Source: Candidatus Manganitrophus morganii
GTDB taxonomy: Bacteria; Nitrospirota; Nitrospiria; SBBL01; Manganitrophaceae
Length of the DNA: 64,000 nucleotides
Reading direction: 5' to 3'
Assembly: GCA_021651055.1 (NCBI GenBank)
Contig: JAJHOH010000001.1
Span: forward strand, 434,001-498,000
The notes beneath the pieces were generated by a model. That model saw only the letters and a program-made list of their open reading frames with translations, made no database searches and was not told the origin of the DNA. The position numbers and the translations under genes are program-made. Numbering within the stretch: position 1 is the stretch's first letter; each line of letters opens with the position of its first letter. Below, piece after piece: positions 1 to 9,503 of the stretch.

Positions 1-40
1 TGGTTGCCGAATCATCCACCACAAGCACTTTTTTCTTCAC
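1..40 (-). CDS. Response regulator receiver protein, N-terminus only (runs off the window edge)
   Basis: Only the first 13 codons are inside the window. A GTG start at 40 is preceded by a GGAGGAG ribosome site about 5 bases upstream, and the encoded start reads MKKKVLVVDDSAT, the classic first beta strand plus acidic pair of a CheY-like receiver domain. It begins 43 bases after the stop of the DUF4388 gene on the same strand, so the two are probably co-transcribed and the regulator may act with that protein. The output domain, if any, is outside the window. Confidence 0.75.
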   Translation of the reverse strand, partial: MKKKVLVVDDSAT

Positions 41-83
41 TTCTCCTCCAGACCCATCCCTTCCGATAAAAACCGACGCCCGA

Positions 84-1259
84 TCAGCCGGGTCCTTTTT
101 GTCTTGTTTCCTGTAATTTTCGCTCCAGCTTCGCCTTTCCAAAAGCAAAACCGGCCACACGGACAAACGCCTCCAAGCCCTCCGTCTCCGGAATCGGCGT
201 CTGGTGCGGAAGGTTATCTCCATAAAGAAGGGCGATGACCTCCGAACCGTTCAAGAGCGGGGTGAGGAAGACCTCTTTCGGCCATCCCCCTCCGATCTGG
301 TCGAGAAAATAGCGATGCCACTTCTCCTGCGCCAGGACCCCCTTATAACTACTCTTCTTTGCAATCACCTCTCGAAAAAGAGACGGCTCGTTCAGAGGAA
401 TCTGGACCTCCCGTATCTTCTCATCGGCCGATTCGTCCCTGACCTGAAGGCCGAATTGACCTAAGCCCAAGATGTCTTCGCTCCGGACAAGAAAAATGAT
501 GGCGCGGTTCATCACCTCGCTTGCGAACCGAAGGACAAGAAGGGTGATTTCGCTTCCGCTCGCCGGACCGGAAAGCTCTTCGATCATCGAGGTGAGTAAC
601 GCAAGATCTTTTCGGTATGTCGTTTTTTCCGGCGCATTCGCAGCGGCTCCTTGGCTGTCCTCAAGGGAAGGCAAGCCTCCTTCCGAAGTTCCTCCAGGGG
701 GAACGGTTGCTTCGGCGCCGGAAGCCTCGCTTTCCGGTGCCGGCGGAAGGGTATTTTGCTGCTCCGCCTGGTTGCGCTCATATTCATCCTGGCGCCGGCT
801 CGCCTCCATCATCAAGAAATCAAGGTTGAGGCCTTCCTCCAGCGTCAAGTCGTTCGCAACCGGATCTCCCAGTTCGAAATGAAACGATCCGCTCTCCCAA
901 TTGAGAAAATCGCGCACCACCTCCACAAGATGATTCCGAAGCTCCTCCTCGAGCACCCCCTTCGAGATCGCGCCGGTCTTTTCCAGAATGGCCCCCACCG
1001 GCAGCTTCATTCCCCCCGTTTTCTGGAGCCGCAGCGCTTTTTCAAGCTCCTCCGTCGTGACCAGCCCCTTCTTCACCAAGGTATAACCCAGCCGGCTGAC
1101 GCTGTCGGAACTCCCATAAATCAGCATGCCGCGATTAAAAACAAGACGCCCCGTTCCCTCTTTCCGGATGATCGTCAACACCCCGGATCGCTTGCTTAAG
1201 CTGATGATTTGAAAAATATCGGCCAGGCCGAGATCTTCCAGGCGCCCTTCGAGGCTCAT
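84..1259 (-). CDS. DUF4388 (PATAN-type) protein with C-terminal GAF-like region
   Basis: 391 residues. The first ~130 residues (MSLEGRLEDLGLADIFQIIS, then SGVLTI and GRLVFNRG) match the DUF4388 domain found in bacterial signalling proteins that work with receiver domains. Residues ~160-215 are Ala/Glu/Pro-rich and low complexity, a probable linker. The last ~170 residues (LLTSMIEELSG, then LLVLRFASEVMNRAIIFLV) resemble a degenerate GAF domain. It starts 10 bases after purS, with GAAGGAA/AGGTGA ahead of the ATG, and precedes a response regulator, which supports a signalling role. The ligand and output are unknown. Confidence 0.75.
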   Translation of the reverse strand: MSLEGRLEDLGLADIFQIISLSKRSGVLTIIRKEGTGRLVFNRGMLIYGSSDSVSRLGYTLVKKGLVTTEELEKALRLQKTGGMKLPVGAILEKTGAISKGVLEEELRNHLVEVVRDFLNWESGSFHFELGDPVANDLTLEEGLNLDFLMMEASRRQDEYERNQAEQQNTLPPAPESEASGAEATVPPGGTSEGGLPSLEDSQGAAANAPEKTTYRKDLALLTSMIEELSGPASGSEITLLVLRFASEVMNRAIIFLVRSEDILGLGQFGLQVRDESADEKIREVQIPLNEPSLFREVIAKKSSYKGVLAQEKWHRYFLDQIGGGWPKEVFLTPLLNGSEVIALLYGDNLPHQTPIPETEGLEAFVRVAGFAFGKAKLERKLQETRQKGPG

Positions 1260-1269
1260 GGTGAATCAC

Positions 1270-1518
1270 CTATTCCTTCGGATCGAGTTCGTACCGGTAT
1301 GTTTCGATCACCGTATTGGCGAGGAGCTTCTCGCACATCTCCTTGATGCTTTTCTCCACTTGATCGATCGGACCCGGAGCGAGAACCAGCTCCATATACT
1401 TTCCGACCCGCGCCTCTTTGACCCCCTTAAAGCCGAGCACGGAAAGGGCATGCTCGATCGCCTTTCCCTGCGGGTCGAGGATTCCGCTCTTCAACGTAAT
1501 ATAAATTTTGGCTCGCAT
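1270..1518 (-). CDS. purS: Phosphoribosylformylglycinamidine synthase subunit PurS
   Basis: 82 residues, the normal length for PurS, the small subunit that bridges PurQ and PurL in the FGAM synthase complex (fourth step of de novo purine synthesis). The N-terminus MRAKIYITLKSGILDPQGKA and the mid motif LGFKGVKEARVGKYMEL are characteristic. It follows purB by 48 bases on the same strand. The expected partners purQ and purL do not follow: the next gene is a DUF4388 signalling protein, so the complex must be completed from elsewhere in the genome. Confidence 0.92.
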   Translation of the reverse strand: MRAKIYITLKSGILDPQGKAIEHALSVLGFKGVKEARVGKYMELVLAPGPIDQVEKSIKEMCEKLLANTVIETYRYELDPKE

Positions 1519-1566
1519 CTTTTTTACCCACCCCGATGAACTGCGCCCTCCTCTTGATGAGGCGGC

Positions 1567-2865
1567 TTACGCTTCGTTGAACACCCGTTTGTAAATCGTT
1601 TCGATATGGCTGACGAATTGCCGCGGATCGAAGCAAGCCTCGATCTCCTTGACGCTCAACCGTTTCGAGAGGTCGGGGTGTGAAAGAATCGCCTTCTTAA
1701 ACGATCCCCCCTTGTTGAACACCGCCATCGCCGCCGATTGAACAATCTCGTACGCTTTCTCTCTCTTCATCCCTTTCTGGATTAATAATAGCAGAACCTT
1801 CTGAGAGTAGATCGTTCCACCCGTCAAATCGAGATTTCGGGTCATCCTCTCCGGGTAAACGAAAAGCCCTTTCATGATCTTCGTAAAACGCGCCAGCATG
1901 AAATCGAGCAGGATCGTGCTGTCAGGCAGAATAATCCGCTCCACCGACGAGTGGCTGATATCCCGCTCATGCCAAAGCGGCACATTCTCCAAAGCGGCAT
2001 GGGCGTGGGAGCGAATGACCCGCGCCAAGCCGCAGATGTTTTCGCAGCCGATCGGATTGCGCTTGTGCGGCATCGCCGAAGAGCCCTTCTGGCCCTTCTC
2101 AAACGGCTCCTCCGCTTCCAGCACTTCGGTCCGTTGGAGATGGCGGATCTCCGTTGCGAATTTATCGAGACTCGCGGCGATCAACGCCAGCGTCTGAAGA
2201 AACTGGGCGTGGCGGTCCCTCTGAACGATCTGGTTCGAGACCGGTTCCGGGTTCAGCCCGAGCTTTTCGCAGACGAAGGTTTCAACCGAAGGATGAAGAT
2301 GGGCGAACGTCCCCATCGCGCCTGAGATCTTTCCAAAGGAGACGATCTCTTTCGCCTGCTGCATCCGAAGGAGGTTTCGCTTCGTCTCCTCATACCAAAG
2401 GGCCATCTTCAGGCCGAAGGTGATCGGCTCGCCATGCACCCCATGGGAGCGGCCGATCATAATGGTCTCCTTGTGCTCTTCCGCCTTCTGCTTCAACACT
2501 TCCAGGAGGGCCTGAAGATCCTCGATCAAAATATCAGCCGCCTGGCGCATCTGGACCGCCAGGGCGGTGTCGAGCACATCGGAAGAGGTCATTCCCATAT
2601 GGAGATAACGCCCCTCCTCGCCGACCTTCTCCGTAATCGACGATAAGAAAGCGATCACATCATGCTTGACCGTTTTTTCCAATTCATCAATCCGGTCCGG
2701 ATCGATCTTTGACTTCGATCGAATCGTCTTCAGGGCCGATTTCGGCACCTCTCCCTGATCGACCATCGCCTCACACGCCAGAAGCTCGACCTTCAGCCAG
2801 GTTTCATATTTATTTTTTGATTCCCAAATCGCCGCCATCTGTGGCCGGCTGTAACGTTCAATCAT
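1567..2865 (-). CDS. purB: Adenylosuccinate lyase
   Basis: 432 residues, full length. It cleaves SAICAR to AICAR and adenylosuccinate to AMP. The fumarase/aspartase superfamily signature GSSAMPHKRNP is intact (residues ~265-275), as are MGMTSSDVLDTA and the catalytic-His region GRSHGVHGEP. The start overlaps the last 8 bases of the upstream M17-N gene, implying translational coupling, and purS follows 48 bases downstream. This is the bacterial/archaeal purB type rather than the longer E. coli type. Confidence 0.96.
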   Translation of the reverse strand: MIERYSRPQMAAIWESKNKYETWLKVELLACEAMVDQGEVPKSALKTIRSKSKIDPDRIDELEKTVKHDVIAFLSSITEKVGEEGRYLHMGMTSSDVLDTALAVQMRQAADILIEDLQALLEVLKQKAEEHKETIMIGRSHGVHGEPITFGLKMALWYEETKRNLLRMQQAKEIVSFGKISGAMGTFAHLHPSVETFVCEKLGLNPEPVSNQIVQRDRHAQFLQTLALIAASLDKFATEIRHLQRTEVLEAEEPFEKGQKGSSAMPHKRNPIGCENICGLARVIRSHAHAALENVPLWHERDISHSSVERIILPDSTILLDFMLARFTKIMKGLFVYPERMTRNLDLTGGTIYSQKVLLLLIQKGMKREKAYEIVQSAAMAVFNKGGSFKKAILSHPDLSKRLSVKEIEACFDPRQFVSHIETIYKRVFNEA

Positions 2866-3403
2866 TTTCAGATCTCGCTAATGAATAAGGCTGGCTCCAA
2901 ACATACGATCCGTTTTTTATCCGCTGTTGAAGGGCCCTTGCTTTTTCGCCGTCTTTGACGATAAAGGTCAAATCAAACGGCTCCAGTTTTTTTGTCTCCT
3001 CCATCCCCTTGAGGAAGGATTCCATCAAAAGGACCGGGTCGAGTGAACGCGAGGGAGGAGGGAGTAATTCCATCGCGCAATCGCGCGCCTGAAGCCCCAT
3101 CATCACCCCGGCGATTCGCTTGGCGATCCGGCCGAAATCGGCCGCCTCGTAAACGTTGCTGGGACCCAACCCGGCCAAAATGACCTTGGGAACCTGCATC
3201 TTCTGTTGGGTCGCTAGGAGGAGAATTTCGCCGAGTTTCCCGGTGACCTTCCCCTGCATTAAAAGGTTCGAGAAAATTCCGCCGTAGAGCCAATCGACCT
3301 CGCCGGCGAATCCTCGGAGAGGCCGGACATCTTCAAAGCAGGACACAACCAAAACTTCCGCATGCAGCTTCGTCAGCTTCCCAGAGAAGATCCCTACCCG
3401 CAC
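2858..3403 (-). CDS. Stand-alone peptidase M17 N-terminal-like domain protein
   Basis: 181 residues, GTG start with CTGGAG upstream. Motifs such as LVVSCFEDVRPL, GKVTGKLGEILLL and KVILAGLGP resemble the N-terminal macro-like domain of leucyl aminopeptidases (Peptidase_M17_N). The metal-binding catalytic C-terminal domain is absent, and the sequence ends where that domain would begin, so peptidase activity is not expected. It overlaps purB by 8 bases, suggesting coupled expression. The role is unknown; macro-like folds bind nucleotides or ADP-ribose derivatives, which could fit the purine context, but this is inference. Confidence 0.7.
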   Translation of the reverse strand: MRVGIFSGKLTKLHAEVLVVSCFEDVRPLRGFAGEVDWLYGGIFSNLLMQGKVTGKLGEILLLATQQKMQVPKVILAGLGPSNVYEAADFGRIAKRIAGVMMGLQARDCAMELLPPPSRSLDPVLLMESFLKGMEETKKLEPFDLTFIVKDGEKARALQQRIKNGSYVWSQPYSLARSEND

Positions 3404-3484
3404 TGTTCACTCCAGATGTCCCCGTCCGCCGGATGCGATCCGTTCAGGAGTTCGATACCGACTGGACAGAACCGACCGGAACGG

Positions 3485-3922
3485 TTACATGGCTCCGTGC
3501 TTCAGGTCGGTCAAACCGAATGACGCTTCATCCCGATGAATTCGGTCGAGAATACCGTTCACGAATGCTCCGGAATCCTCGCTTCCATACTTCTTTGCAA
3601 TTTCGATCGCCTCATTAATGGTGACCTTGGGCGGAATCTCTTTTAAATAGAGAAGCTCAAAGATTGCGAATCGCAGTATGTTTCGGTCGATTGCGGCCAT
3701 CCGGTCGCGCGACCAATGCTGGGTATATTTTTCAATGATCGGATCGATTTCGGAGAGGTGCTTTAAGACCCCGTTGACCAAGATTTCGGTGAAAGCTTTC
3801 ACCTGCGGAAGCGATTCGTTTTCGGTCCAGAAAGAAGGAGGAATCTCGATGCGATCCCCCGTAAAATCGATCTGAAAAAGCAATTGAAGGGCCAGCTCTC
3901 TGGCCTTTCGTCTAAAACCCAT
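3485..3922 (-). CDS. nusB: Transcription antitermination factor NusB
   Basis: 145 residues, typical NusB length. The start MGFRRKARELALQLLFQIDF carries the Arg-rich RNA-binding helix, and the end contains INEAIEIAKKYGSEDSGAFV, the conserved helix preceding the C-terminus. NusB with NusE binds boxA RNA in rRNA operons to promote antitermination. It lies 21 bases after ribH, the common rib-nusB arrangement, and is probably read from the ribBA promoter. Confidence 0.95.
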   Translation of the reverse strand: MGFRRKARELALQLLFQIDFTGDRIEIPPSFWTENESLPQVKAFTEILVNGVLKHLSEIDPIIEKYTQHWSRDRMAAIDRNILRFAIFELLYLKEIPPKVTINEAIEIAKKYGSEDSGAFVNGILDRIHRDEASFGLTDLKHGAM

Positions 3923-3943
3923 TTTTTTACACCCGGTGAAGGC

Positions 3944-4489
3944 TTACTTTAATGTTCGATATAAATGAGCCATTTCGATCGCGGCCATGGCCGCCTCGGC
4001 CCCTTTGTTGATCTCACTTCCCGATCGCGCGATCGCCTGCTCCACGGAGCCTGTCGTCAACACACCGAAAATAACCGGGAGTCCCAGCTCCAGAGAGAGT
4101 TGCCCGATGCCGCGGCTGACCTCGGTGGAGATGTAATGAAAGTGCGGGGTCTCCCCTTGAATCACGGCCCCCAAACAGATCAGGGCGTGAAATCGTCCGA
4201 GGAGGCCTAATTTCTTGGCTGCGCCGGGAATCTCAAACGCACCCGGCACCTTCACGACCTCGATATCTTCCGGACCGACCCCCTGTTCCCCCAGGACCCG
4301 AAGGGCCTCCCTGAGAAGCGGATCGGTGATCGTTTGGTTGAACCGGCTGACAATAATCCCGAAGCGGAACCCCGCCCCGCGGATCTCCCCCTTCCATTCC
4401 AAAACCTGAGACTGAAACGGCGGAAGGACTCTCTTTCCCCTCCCGCCTTCCGCCTTCCGCTTTCCAGCATTTTTCACCACATTAGACAT
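3944..4489 (-). CDS. ribH: 6,7-dimethyl-8-ribityllumazine synthase (riboflavin synthase beta chain)
   Basis: Condenses 5-amino-6-ribitylamino-uracil with 3,4-dihydroxybutanone phosphate, the penultimate riboflavin step, usually in a 60-mer capsid. Family motifs are clear: [40 protein letters not shown] with the catalytic His, and [12 protein letters not shown] choose the ATG at 4489, which overlaps the ribBA stop; an in-frame TTG at 4507 gives six more residues. Either way there is a basic, Lys/Arg/Gly-rich extension of about 30 residues not usual in the family. Confidence 0.94.
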   Translation of the reverse strand: MSNVVKNAGKRKAEGGRGKRVLPPFQSQVLEWKGEIRGAGFRFGIIVSRFNQTITDPLLREALRVLGEQGVGPEDIEVVKVPGAFEIPGAAKKLGLLGRFHALICLGAVIQGETPHFHYISTEVSRGIGQLSLELGLPVIFGVLTTGSVEQAIARSGSEINKGAEAAMAAIEMAHLYRTLK

Positions 4490-5684
4490 TATCAAGCATA
4501 TGTCCAAGTTTATTCTTCTTGGTTCTCAGGTAATGGACATTCTTTTCATGCGGCGCAATTTCGAGGGAAACCCGTTCGACCACTTCCAAGCCGTAACCCT
4601 CGATTCCGACGATCTTGCGGGGGTTGTTGGTCATCAGTCGAATTTTGCGAAGCCCCAAGTCGACCAAGATCTGAGCGCCGATTCCGTAATCTCTGAGATC
4701 GGCTTTGAAGCCGAGCTCGAGATTCGCCTGGACAGTGTCTTTACCGCCGTCCTGCAACCGGTACGCTTTCAGCTTGTTGACCAAACCGATCCCCCGACCC
4801 TCTTGGTTGAGGTAGAGGAGAACGCCGGTTCCTTCCTTCTCGATCCGGCCCATCGCTGCGTGGAGTTGTTCGCCGCAGTCGCACCGCTTCGATCCGAAGA
4901 TATCTCCCGTGACGCAGCCGGAATGAACACGGACCAACATCGGCTGGCTCCCCTCGATCTCCCCTTTCACCAGGGCGATATGCACCTCATGATCGATTTC
5001 GTTCTGATAAACGACCGCATTAAAATCGCCATATTCGGTCGGAAGCCGGGCCTCGCTGACCCGATGCACCAGCGACTCCCGCTTCATTCGATATTCGATG
5101 AGATCTTTGATCGTCACCAGCTTCAAATCGTGCTGCTTGCCGAACTCGATCAGATCGGGAAGGCGGGCCATCGTCCCATCTTCATTCATGATTTCACAAA
5201 TGACCCCGGCCGGAATAAGACCTGCCAGCCGCGCCAAGTCGACCGAGCCCTCCGTCTGACCGGCCCGCTTCAGCACCCCTCCCTTCTGGGCGCGAATCGG
5301 GAAGATGTGGCCGGGACGAACAAGATCGCCGGGGCGGGTGTCGGGATGAATGGCGGTTAAAATCGTGACGGCGCGGTCTTTTGCAGAGATCCCTGTGCTG
5401 ACGTCCTTTCGAGCGTCGATCGAGATGGTAAAAGCGGTTCCGAAAGAAGAGGTGTTCTCTTGGGCCATCGGGGCGAGTTGAAGTTGCTCGGTCCGCTCCT
5501 CCGTCAAGGTCAGGCAGACCAAGCCCCGGCCGTACTTTGCCATAAAATTGATCACTTCGGGGGTGACTTTTTCGGCGGCGATGACGAGGTCCCCTTCGTT
5601 CTCCCGATCCTCATCGTCGCTGAGAATGATCATCTTCCCTTTTTTAATGTCGGCGATCGCCTCTTCGATGGTGTGAAACTTCAT
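4482..5684 (-). CDS. ribBA: Bifunctional 3,4-dihydroxybutanone-4-phosphate synthase / GTP cyclohydrolase II
   Basis: 400 residues. The N-terminal half (DHBP synthase) has [11 protein letters not shown] and GHIFPIRA; the C-terminal half (GTP cyclohydrolase II) has the zinc ligands in [21 protein letters not shown] and the GTP-binding NQEGRGIGL. It starts both branches of riboflavin synthesis. The reading frame is open up to 5762, but a near-consensus promoter occupies 5734-5762, so the start is placed at ATG 5684 (AAAGGG upstream, protein beginning [10 protein letters not shown]). The stop overlaps the ribH start. Confidence 0.96.
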   Translation of the reverse strand: MKFHTIEEAIADIKKGKMIILSDDEDRENEGDLVIAAEKVTPEVINFMAKYGRGLVCLTLTEERTEQLQLAPMAQENTSSFGTAFTISIDARKDVSTGISAKDRAVTILTAIHPDTRPGDLVRPGHIFPIRAQKGGVLKRAGQTEGSVDLARLAGLIPAGVICEIMNEDGTMARLPDLIEFGKQHDLKLVTIKDLIEYRMKRESLVHRVSEARLPTEYGDFNAVVYQNEIDHEVHIALVKGEIEGSQPMLVRVHSGCVTGDIFGSKRCDCGEQLHAAMGRIEKEGTGVLLYLNQEGRGIGLVNKLKAYRLQDGGKDTVQANLELGFKADLRDYGIGAQILVDLGLRKIRLMTNNPRKIVGIEGYGLEVVERVSLEIAPHEKNVHYLRTKKNKLGHMLDNV

Positions 5685-5733
5685 AACCCTTTGTGCCTTT
5701 TGAGAAAAATTTAAATGGTGAGGATCGAATGTA

Positions 5734-5762
5734 AATATATAAGAAACCTGGGGTCTTGTCAA
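5734..5762 (-). promoter_or_regulatory. Sigma70-type promoter for ribBA-ribH-nusB
   Basis: Read on the minus strand: TTGACA (5762-5757), 17-base spacer, TATATT (5739-5734). This is 6/6 and 5/6 to consensus at ideal spacing. The predicted start near 5727 leaves a leader of about 43 bases before ribBA, too short for an FMN riboswitch; none was seen. Confidence 0.8.
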
Positions 5763-5810
5763 ACCATGCAGCGTATAAGATGCGGGATAACGAAGCCAAA
5801 AATGTATAAA

Positions 5811-5848
5811 AAAAAGGGGGCCTGTCCGTTGGGACAGGCCCCCTTTTT
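5811..5848. terminator. Perfect 17-bp hairpin terminator between glnA and ribBA
   Basis: Arms 5811-5827 and 5832-5848 are perfectly complementary with a GTTG loop, GC-rich in the middle (GGGGGCCTGTCC) with A5 on the left and T5 on the right. It is therefore a rho-independent terminator in either direction. It lies 16 bases beyond the glnA stop and insulates the rib operon from glnA. Confidence 0.92.
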
Positions 5849-5863
5849 AGGTGGAGCTTGATT

Positions 5864-7273
5864 TTAAAGATCGTAATAGAGGAAGAACTCATACGGATGA
5901 GGCCGCAGCCGCATCGGATCGATCTCTTTGCTCTTCTTATATTCCATCCAGGTCTGCAAGATGTCCTCGGTGAAGACATCCCCTTTGAGCAAGAAGGCAT
6001 GATCCGCCTCAAGCGCCGCCAAAGCCTCATCCAGGCTTCCCGGCATCTTGCGGACGTGGGCCGCCTCCTTCGCTTCCAACTCGTAGAGATTTTTGTCGAT
6101 CGCTTCTCCCGGATCGATCTTATTTTCGATCCCGTCGAGTCCCGCCATCAACATCGCGCTGAAGGCCAGATAGGGGTTGCAGGTCGGGTCGGGGAACCGG
6201 ACCTCGATCCGCTTCGCCTTGGGATTGTTCGAATACATCGGAATACGAATCGACGCGCTCCGGTTCCGGCTCGAATAAGCGAGGTTGACCGGGGCTTCAT
6301 AACCGGGGGTCAACCGCTTGTAGGAGTTCGTCGTCGGGTTGGTCAATGCCGCCAGGGCATGCGCATGCTTCAAGATGCCGCCGATGTAGTAAAGACACAT
6401 CTTGCTGATGCCGGCATATTCATCCCCCGCAAAAAGCGGCTTTCCCTTCTTCCAGATGCTCTGATGGGTATGCATTCCGGAGCCGTTGTCGCCGAACAGC
6501 GGCTTCGGCATGAAGGTGACGGTTTTGCCGTGGCGCTTCGCGACATTTTTCACGATATACTTGTAGAGCATGAGCTTGTCGGCCATTTTGGTCATCGAAT
6601 CGAATCGCATGTCGATCTCGGCCTGGCCGGCGGTCGCCACCTCATGATGCTGCTTTTCAACATGAATGCCGGCCTTTTCCATCTCCCGCACCATCTCGGC
6701 CCGGATATCTTCCTGGCTGTCGATCGGAGCGACGGGGAAATAGCCCTCTTTGTTTCGCGGCTTGTACCCGAGGTTGGCTCCCTCTTTTCCGGCGTTCCAG
6801 ATCCCCTCTTCCGACTCGATGAAATAATATCCGGAGTTCATGTTCTGATCGAACCGGATGTTGTCGAAGATGAAGAACTCGGCTTCCGGACCGAAAAAGG
6901 CGGTATCGCCGATCCCCGATCCCTTTAAATAAGCCTCGGCCTTTTGCGCGATGTAGCGCGGATCTCTCGGATAAGGCTCATTGCGGATCGGATCTTGGAT
7001 ATTGCAGACGACCGAGAGGGTCGGGATCTTGGTGAAGGGATCCATGATCGCGGTATTGGGATCGGGAACGGCAAGCATATCGCTGTCGTTGATCGCCTGC
7101 CAACCCCGGATGCTCGATCCGTCAAAACCGGAGCCCTCTTCAAATGTCTTTTCTGTAAACTCGATCATGGGGACAGCAAAATGCTGCCACATGCCGGGAA
7201 AATCGACGAATTTAAAGTCGACCATCTCCGCCTTGTTCTTCTTGGCAAACTCCATTACTTCCTTGGGTGTCAT
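5864..7273 (-). CDS. glnA: Glutamine synthetase, type I
   Basis: 469 residues, the standard length of the dodecameric bacterial enzyme that forms glutamine from glutamate, ammonia and ATP. Visible motifs: [10 protein letters not shown], the glutamate/ammonia-site [17 protein letters not shown] and the metal ligands in [10 protein letters not shown]. Near residue 400 [10 protein letters not shown] matches the adenylylation loop (NLY) of the GSI-beta class, so control by GlnE-type adenylylation is likely. AAAGGAG precedes the start. It is 43 bases after the glutamine-dependent nadE and probably co-transcribed with it. Confidence 0.97.
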   Translation of the reverse strand: MTPKEVMEFAKKNKAEMVDFKFVDFPGMWQHFAVPMIEFTEKTFEEGSGFDGSSIRGWQAINDSDMLAVPDPNTAIMDPFTKIPTLSVVCNIQDPIRNEPYPRDPRYIAQKAEAYLKGSGIGDTAFFGPEAEFFIFDNIRFDQNMNSGYYFIESEEGIWNAGKEGANLGYKPRNKEGYFPVAPIDSQEDIRAEMVREMEKAGIHVEKQHHEVATAGQAEIDMRFDSMTKMADKLMLYKYIVKNVAKRHGKTVTFMPKPLFGDNGSGMHTHQSIWKKGKPLFAGDEYAGISKMCLYYIGGILKHAHALAALTNPTTNSYKRLTPGYEAPVNLAYSSRNRSASIRIPMYSNNPKAKRIEVRFPDPTCNPYLAFSAMLMAGLDGIENKIDPGEAIDKNLYELEAKEAAHVRKMPGSLDEALAALEADHAFLLKGDVFTEDILQTWMEYKKSKEIDPMRLRPHPYEFFLYYDL

Positions 7274-7316
7274 GTCTTCTCCTTTCCCTCTTCTCCGATG
7301 ATTTGATGATCTTCTT

Positions 7317-9077
7317 TTATTTCTGATCGGGTTTTTTCTTTGCCTGATAAAAACTGCGATACCGATTAGTGATCGGCATCCGTCGGTCTTTGCCCAGGGC
7401 CCGCGGGGTCAGCTTAATCCCGGGAGGGGCCTGTCTTCTCTTAAACTCCGATAAATCGACCAAAGCGATCACCTTCGCAATGACCGCCGGATCGAATCCC
7501 ATCGCAACGATTTCATCGTAGGATTTATCCTCCTCGACATAGGCCTTTAAAATCGGATCGAGAACCTCGTAAGGAGGAAGGGAATCCTGATCGGTCTGAT
7601 TGGGGCGGAGCTCGGCGGTCGGAGGACGGGTGAAGGTCCGCTCCGGGATCACCGGTTTCCCTTTTTTATTTCTTTCCGTCGCCAACTCATACACAAGCGT
7701 TTTCCAGACATCCTTGATCACGCCGAAACCGCCGGCCATGTCGCCATACAACGTCGCATACCCCACGCTCAACTCGCTTTTATTCCCGGTCGTGAGGACC
7801 AGCCATCCGAACTTATTCGAGAGGGCCATCATCAGGTTTCCACGAACCCGCGACTGGAGGTTCTCTTCGGTGATGTCGGCGGGAAAATTTTTGAATTCGT
7901 GAGAGAGAAGCGAAAGATACGACTCGAAGGGCGATTCAATCGGGAGGGTGATCAAGCGGATTCCCAGGTTTCGCGCCAACATCTCGGCTTCCTCCTTGCT
8001 CTCCTGCGAGGTGTACCGGGAGGGCATAAACACGCCGATGACATTCTCTTTTCCGAGCGCATCGACGGCGATCGCCGCCGTCAGAGCCGAATCAATTCCT
8101 CCCGAAAGGCCGATCACCCCTTTTTTGAAACCGTTCTTATGAACATAATCGGCCAAGCCGAACGTCAGGGCGCTATACATCTCATCGAGACGCGAAAGAC
8201 GATCTTCCAGAGAAGGTAAAAGGGGCTTCAACTTCCCCTTCCGTTCCGTATGACCTAAGACAATCTTCTGAACCTCCGGGAAAACACGCTCCCGCTTCTC
8301 CGTCCTGCGCCGGGGATCGTGCAGCCTGGCACGGAAGACGGAGTCGACCGACAGATCGATCATCATGAGCGATTCTCTGAACTGCTTCGCCCTAGACAAA
8401 ACTTCCCCGCTTTCATTCACAACAAAGCTTCCCCCGTCGAAAACAAGCTCATCCTGCCCGCCGACCAGATTGACGTAGGCAATGATCGCCGCATTGTCCC
8501 GCGCGCGGGTCGCGATCATCTCTTCTCGGAAAAGTCCTTTCCCCGCATGATACGGGGAGGCATTGATGTTGATAATCACCTCGGCCCCCCCGCCCAATGC
8601 TTGCGCAAAGGTCGGCCCTTCCGGATACCAGATATCTTCACAGATATTCACCCCGAGGGTCATCCCATTCAAGGTGAAAACAGTCGCCTCTTTCCCCGCC
8701 TGGAAATAACGATTTTCATCGAAGACGCCATAGTTCGGGAGGTGGCATTTGTGGTAAACAAGCCGGACCGCCCCGTCGTGGATGACGGCGGCGGCGTTGT
8801 AGATATCTTCTTCCCGATCAACGAAGCCGACAATCGCGGTCAGCCCCTTGCATCGCTTCGCCACCTTCTGCAACGCCTGGAGATTTTCCTCGATAAACTG
8901 GGGTTTCAAGAGGAGATCCTCGGGGGGATAGCCGCAGATGGCCAGCTCCGGGAAAGCGATCAGATCGGCCCTCTTTTCTTTGGCCCGCTCGATCGCCTCC
9001 GAGATCTTTTGAACGTTTCCCGCAAGGTCCCCCACCGTACTGTTGATCTGGGCCAGCGCCAGCCGAAGGGTCCGCAT
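7317..9077 (-). CDS. nadE: Glutamine-dependent NAD+ synthetase
   Basis: 586 residues. The N-terminal nitrilase-type glutaminase domain carries the E-K-C triad in [20 protein letters not shown] and [11 protein letters not shown]; the C-terminal amidoligase has the P-loop [13 protein letters not shown]. It makes NAD from deamido-NAD, glutamine and ATP. The frame is open to 9215, but I start at ATG 9077 (protein [18 protein letters not shown]), which has GGAG five bases upstream and begins exactly at the domain start; the extra frame is an unrelated leader that carries hairpins. Confidence 0.96.
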   Translation of the reverse strand: MRTLRLALAQINSTVGDLAGNVQKISEAIERAKEKRADLIAFPELAICGYPPEDLLLKPQFIEENLQALQKVAKRCKGLTAIVGFVDREEDIYNAAAVIHDGAVRLVYHKCHLPNYGVFDENRYFQAGKEATVFTLNGMTLGVNICEDIWYPEGPTFAQALGGGAEVIININASPYHAGKGLFREEMIATRARDNAAIIAYVNLVGGQDELVFDGGSFVVNESGEVLSRAKQFRESLMMIDLSVDSVFRARLHDPRRRTEKRERVFPEVQKIVLGHTERKGKLKPLLPSLEDRLSRLDEMYSALTFGLADYVHKNGFKKGVIGLSGGIDSALTAAIAVDALGKENVIGVFMPSRYTSQESKEEAEMLARNLGIRLITLPIESPFESYLSLLSHEFKNFPADITEENLQSRVRGNLMMALSNKFGWLVLTTGNKSELSVGYATLYGDMAGGFGVIKDVWKTLVYELATERNKKGKPVIPERTFTRPPTAELRPNQTDQDSLPPYEVLDPILKAYVEEDKSYDEIVAMGFDPAVIAKVIALVDLSEFKRRQAPPGIKLTPRALGKDRRMPITNRYRSFYQAKKKPDQK

Positions 9078-9096
9078 CGATCTCCAAAATAAAACG

Positions 9097-9178
9097 CCTT
9101 GCAACCGTCGATTGCAAGGACGACATTGTCCTAAAAAAAATGGCGTCTTCTCCGCGTGGAGAAGACGCCATTGTCTTC
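9097..9178 (-). promoter_or_regulatory. Attenuator-like structured leader of nadE
   Basis: Read on the minus strand: a perfect 13-bp hairpin (arms 9170-9158 and 9153-9141, loop ACGC) is followed directly by T8 (9140-9133), a textbook terminator, yet no minus-strand gene lies upstream to be terminated. An alternative stem GAAGAC/GTCTTC (9178-9173 with 9166-9161) would sequester its 5' arm. A second hairpin, CCTTGCAA/TTGCAAGG (9119-9112 with 9104-9097), sits just before the nadE ribosome site. Together this looks like transcription attenuation; the ligand is unknown. Confidence 0.55.
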
Positions 9179-9205
9179 CAAATTTCCAAAAATGAATTGA
9201 GTAGG

Positions 9206-9234
9206 GTTTTATCATATCGCCAAAATCTTGTCAA
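9206..9234 (-). promoter_or_regulatory. Candidate promoter for nadE-glnA
   Basis: TTGACA (9234-9229), 17-base spacer, TAAAAC (9211-9206) on the minus strand: perfect -35, weak -10 (4/6). It would give a leader of about 120 bases containing the terminator-like hairpin. The remaining bases up to 9503 hold no gene that I can see. Confidence 0.5.
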
Positions 9235-9503
9235 GAAAAATCCCTTTCCCATCCTCTATCGTCATTCTCAAATACCGCCCCTTTCCCAACCCCGTTTTGG
9301 ACCGGCCGCGCCGATTCTCTTCCTCTTCGGAGAAGAGATCCGAAAGGGACTCCTCGAAACACAAGCCAAGACCTTTCCCCCTATATTGACTGACAGAAAA
9401 ACCTTATGTTACTTTTTATAAGATGCCAATTATTCCGAGGTTTATCTTCATAATCTGCCTACATCTCCCCCTCCCTTTTGTAAGTGGAAACATGGAGTCC
9501 TGA

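Noticed and set aside
5685-5762. N-terminal extension of RibBA by 26 residues
   Set aside because: A near-consensus promoter occupies these bases, so they are upstream of or at the transcript start.
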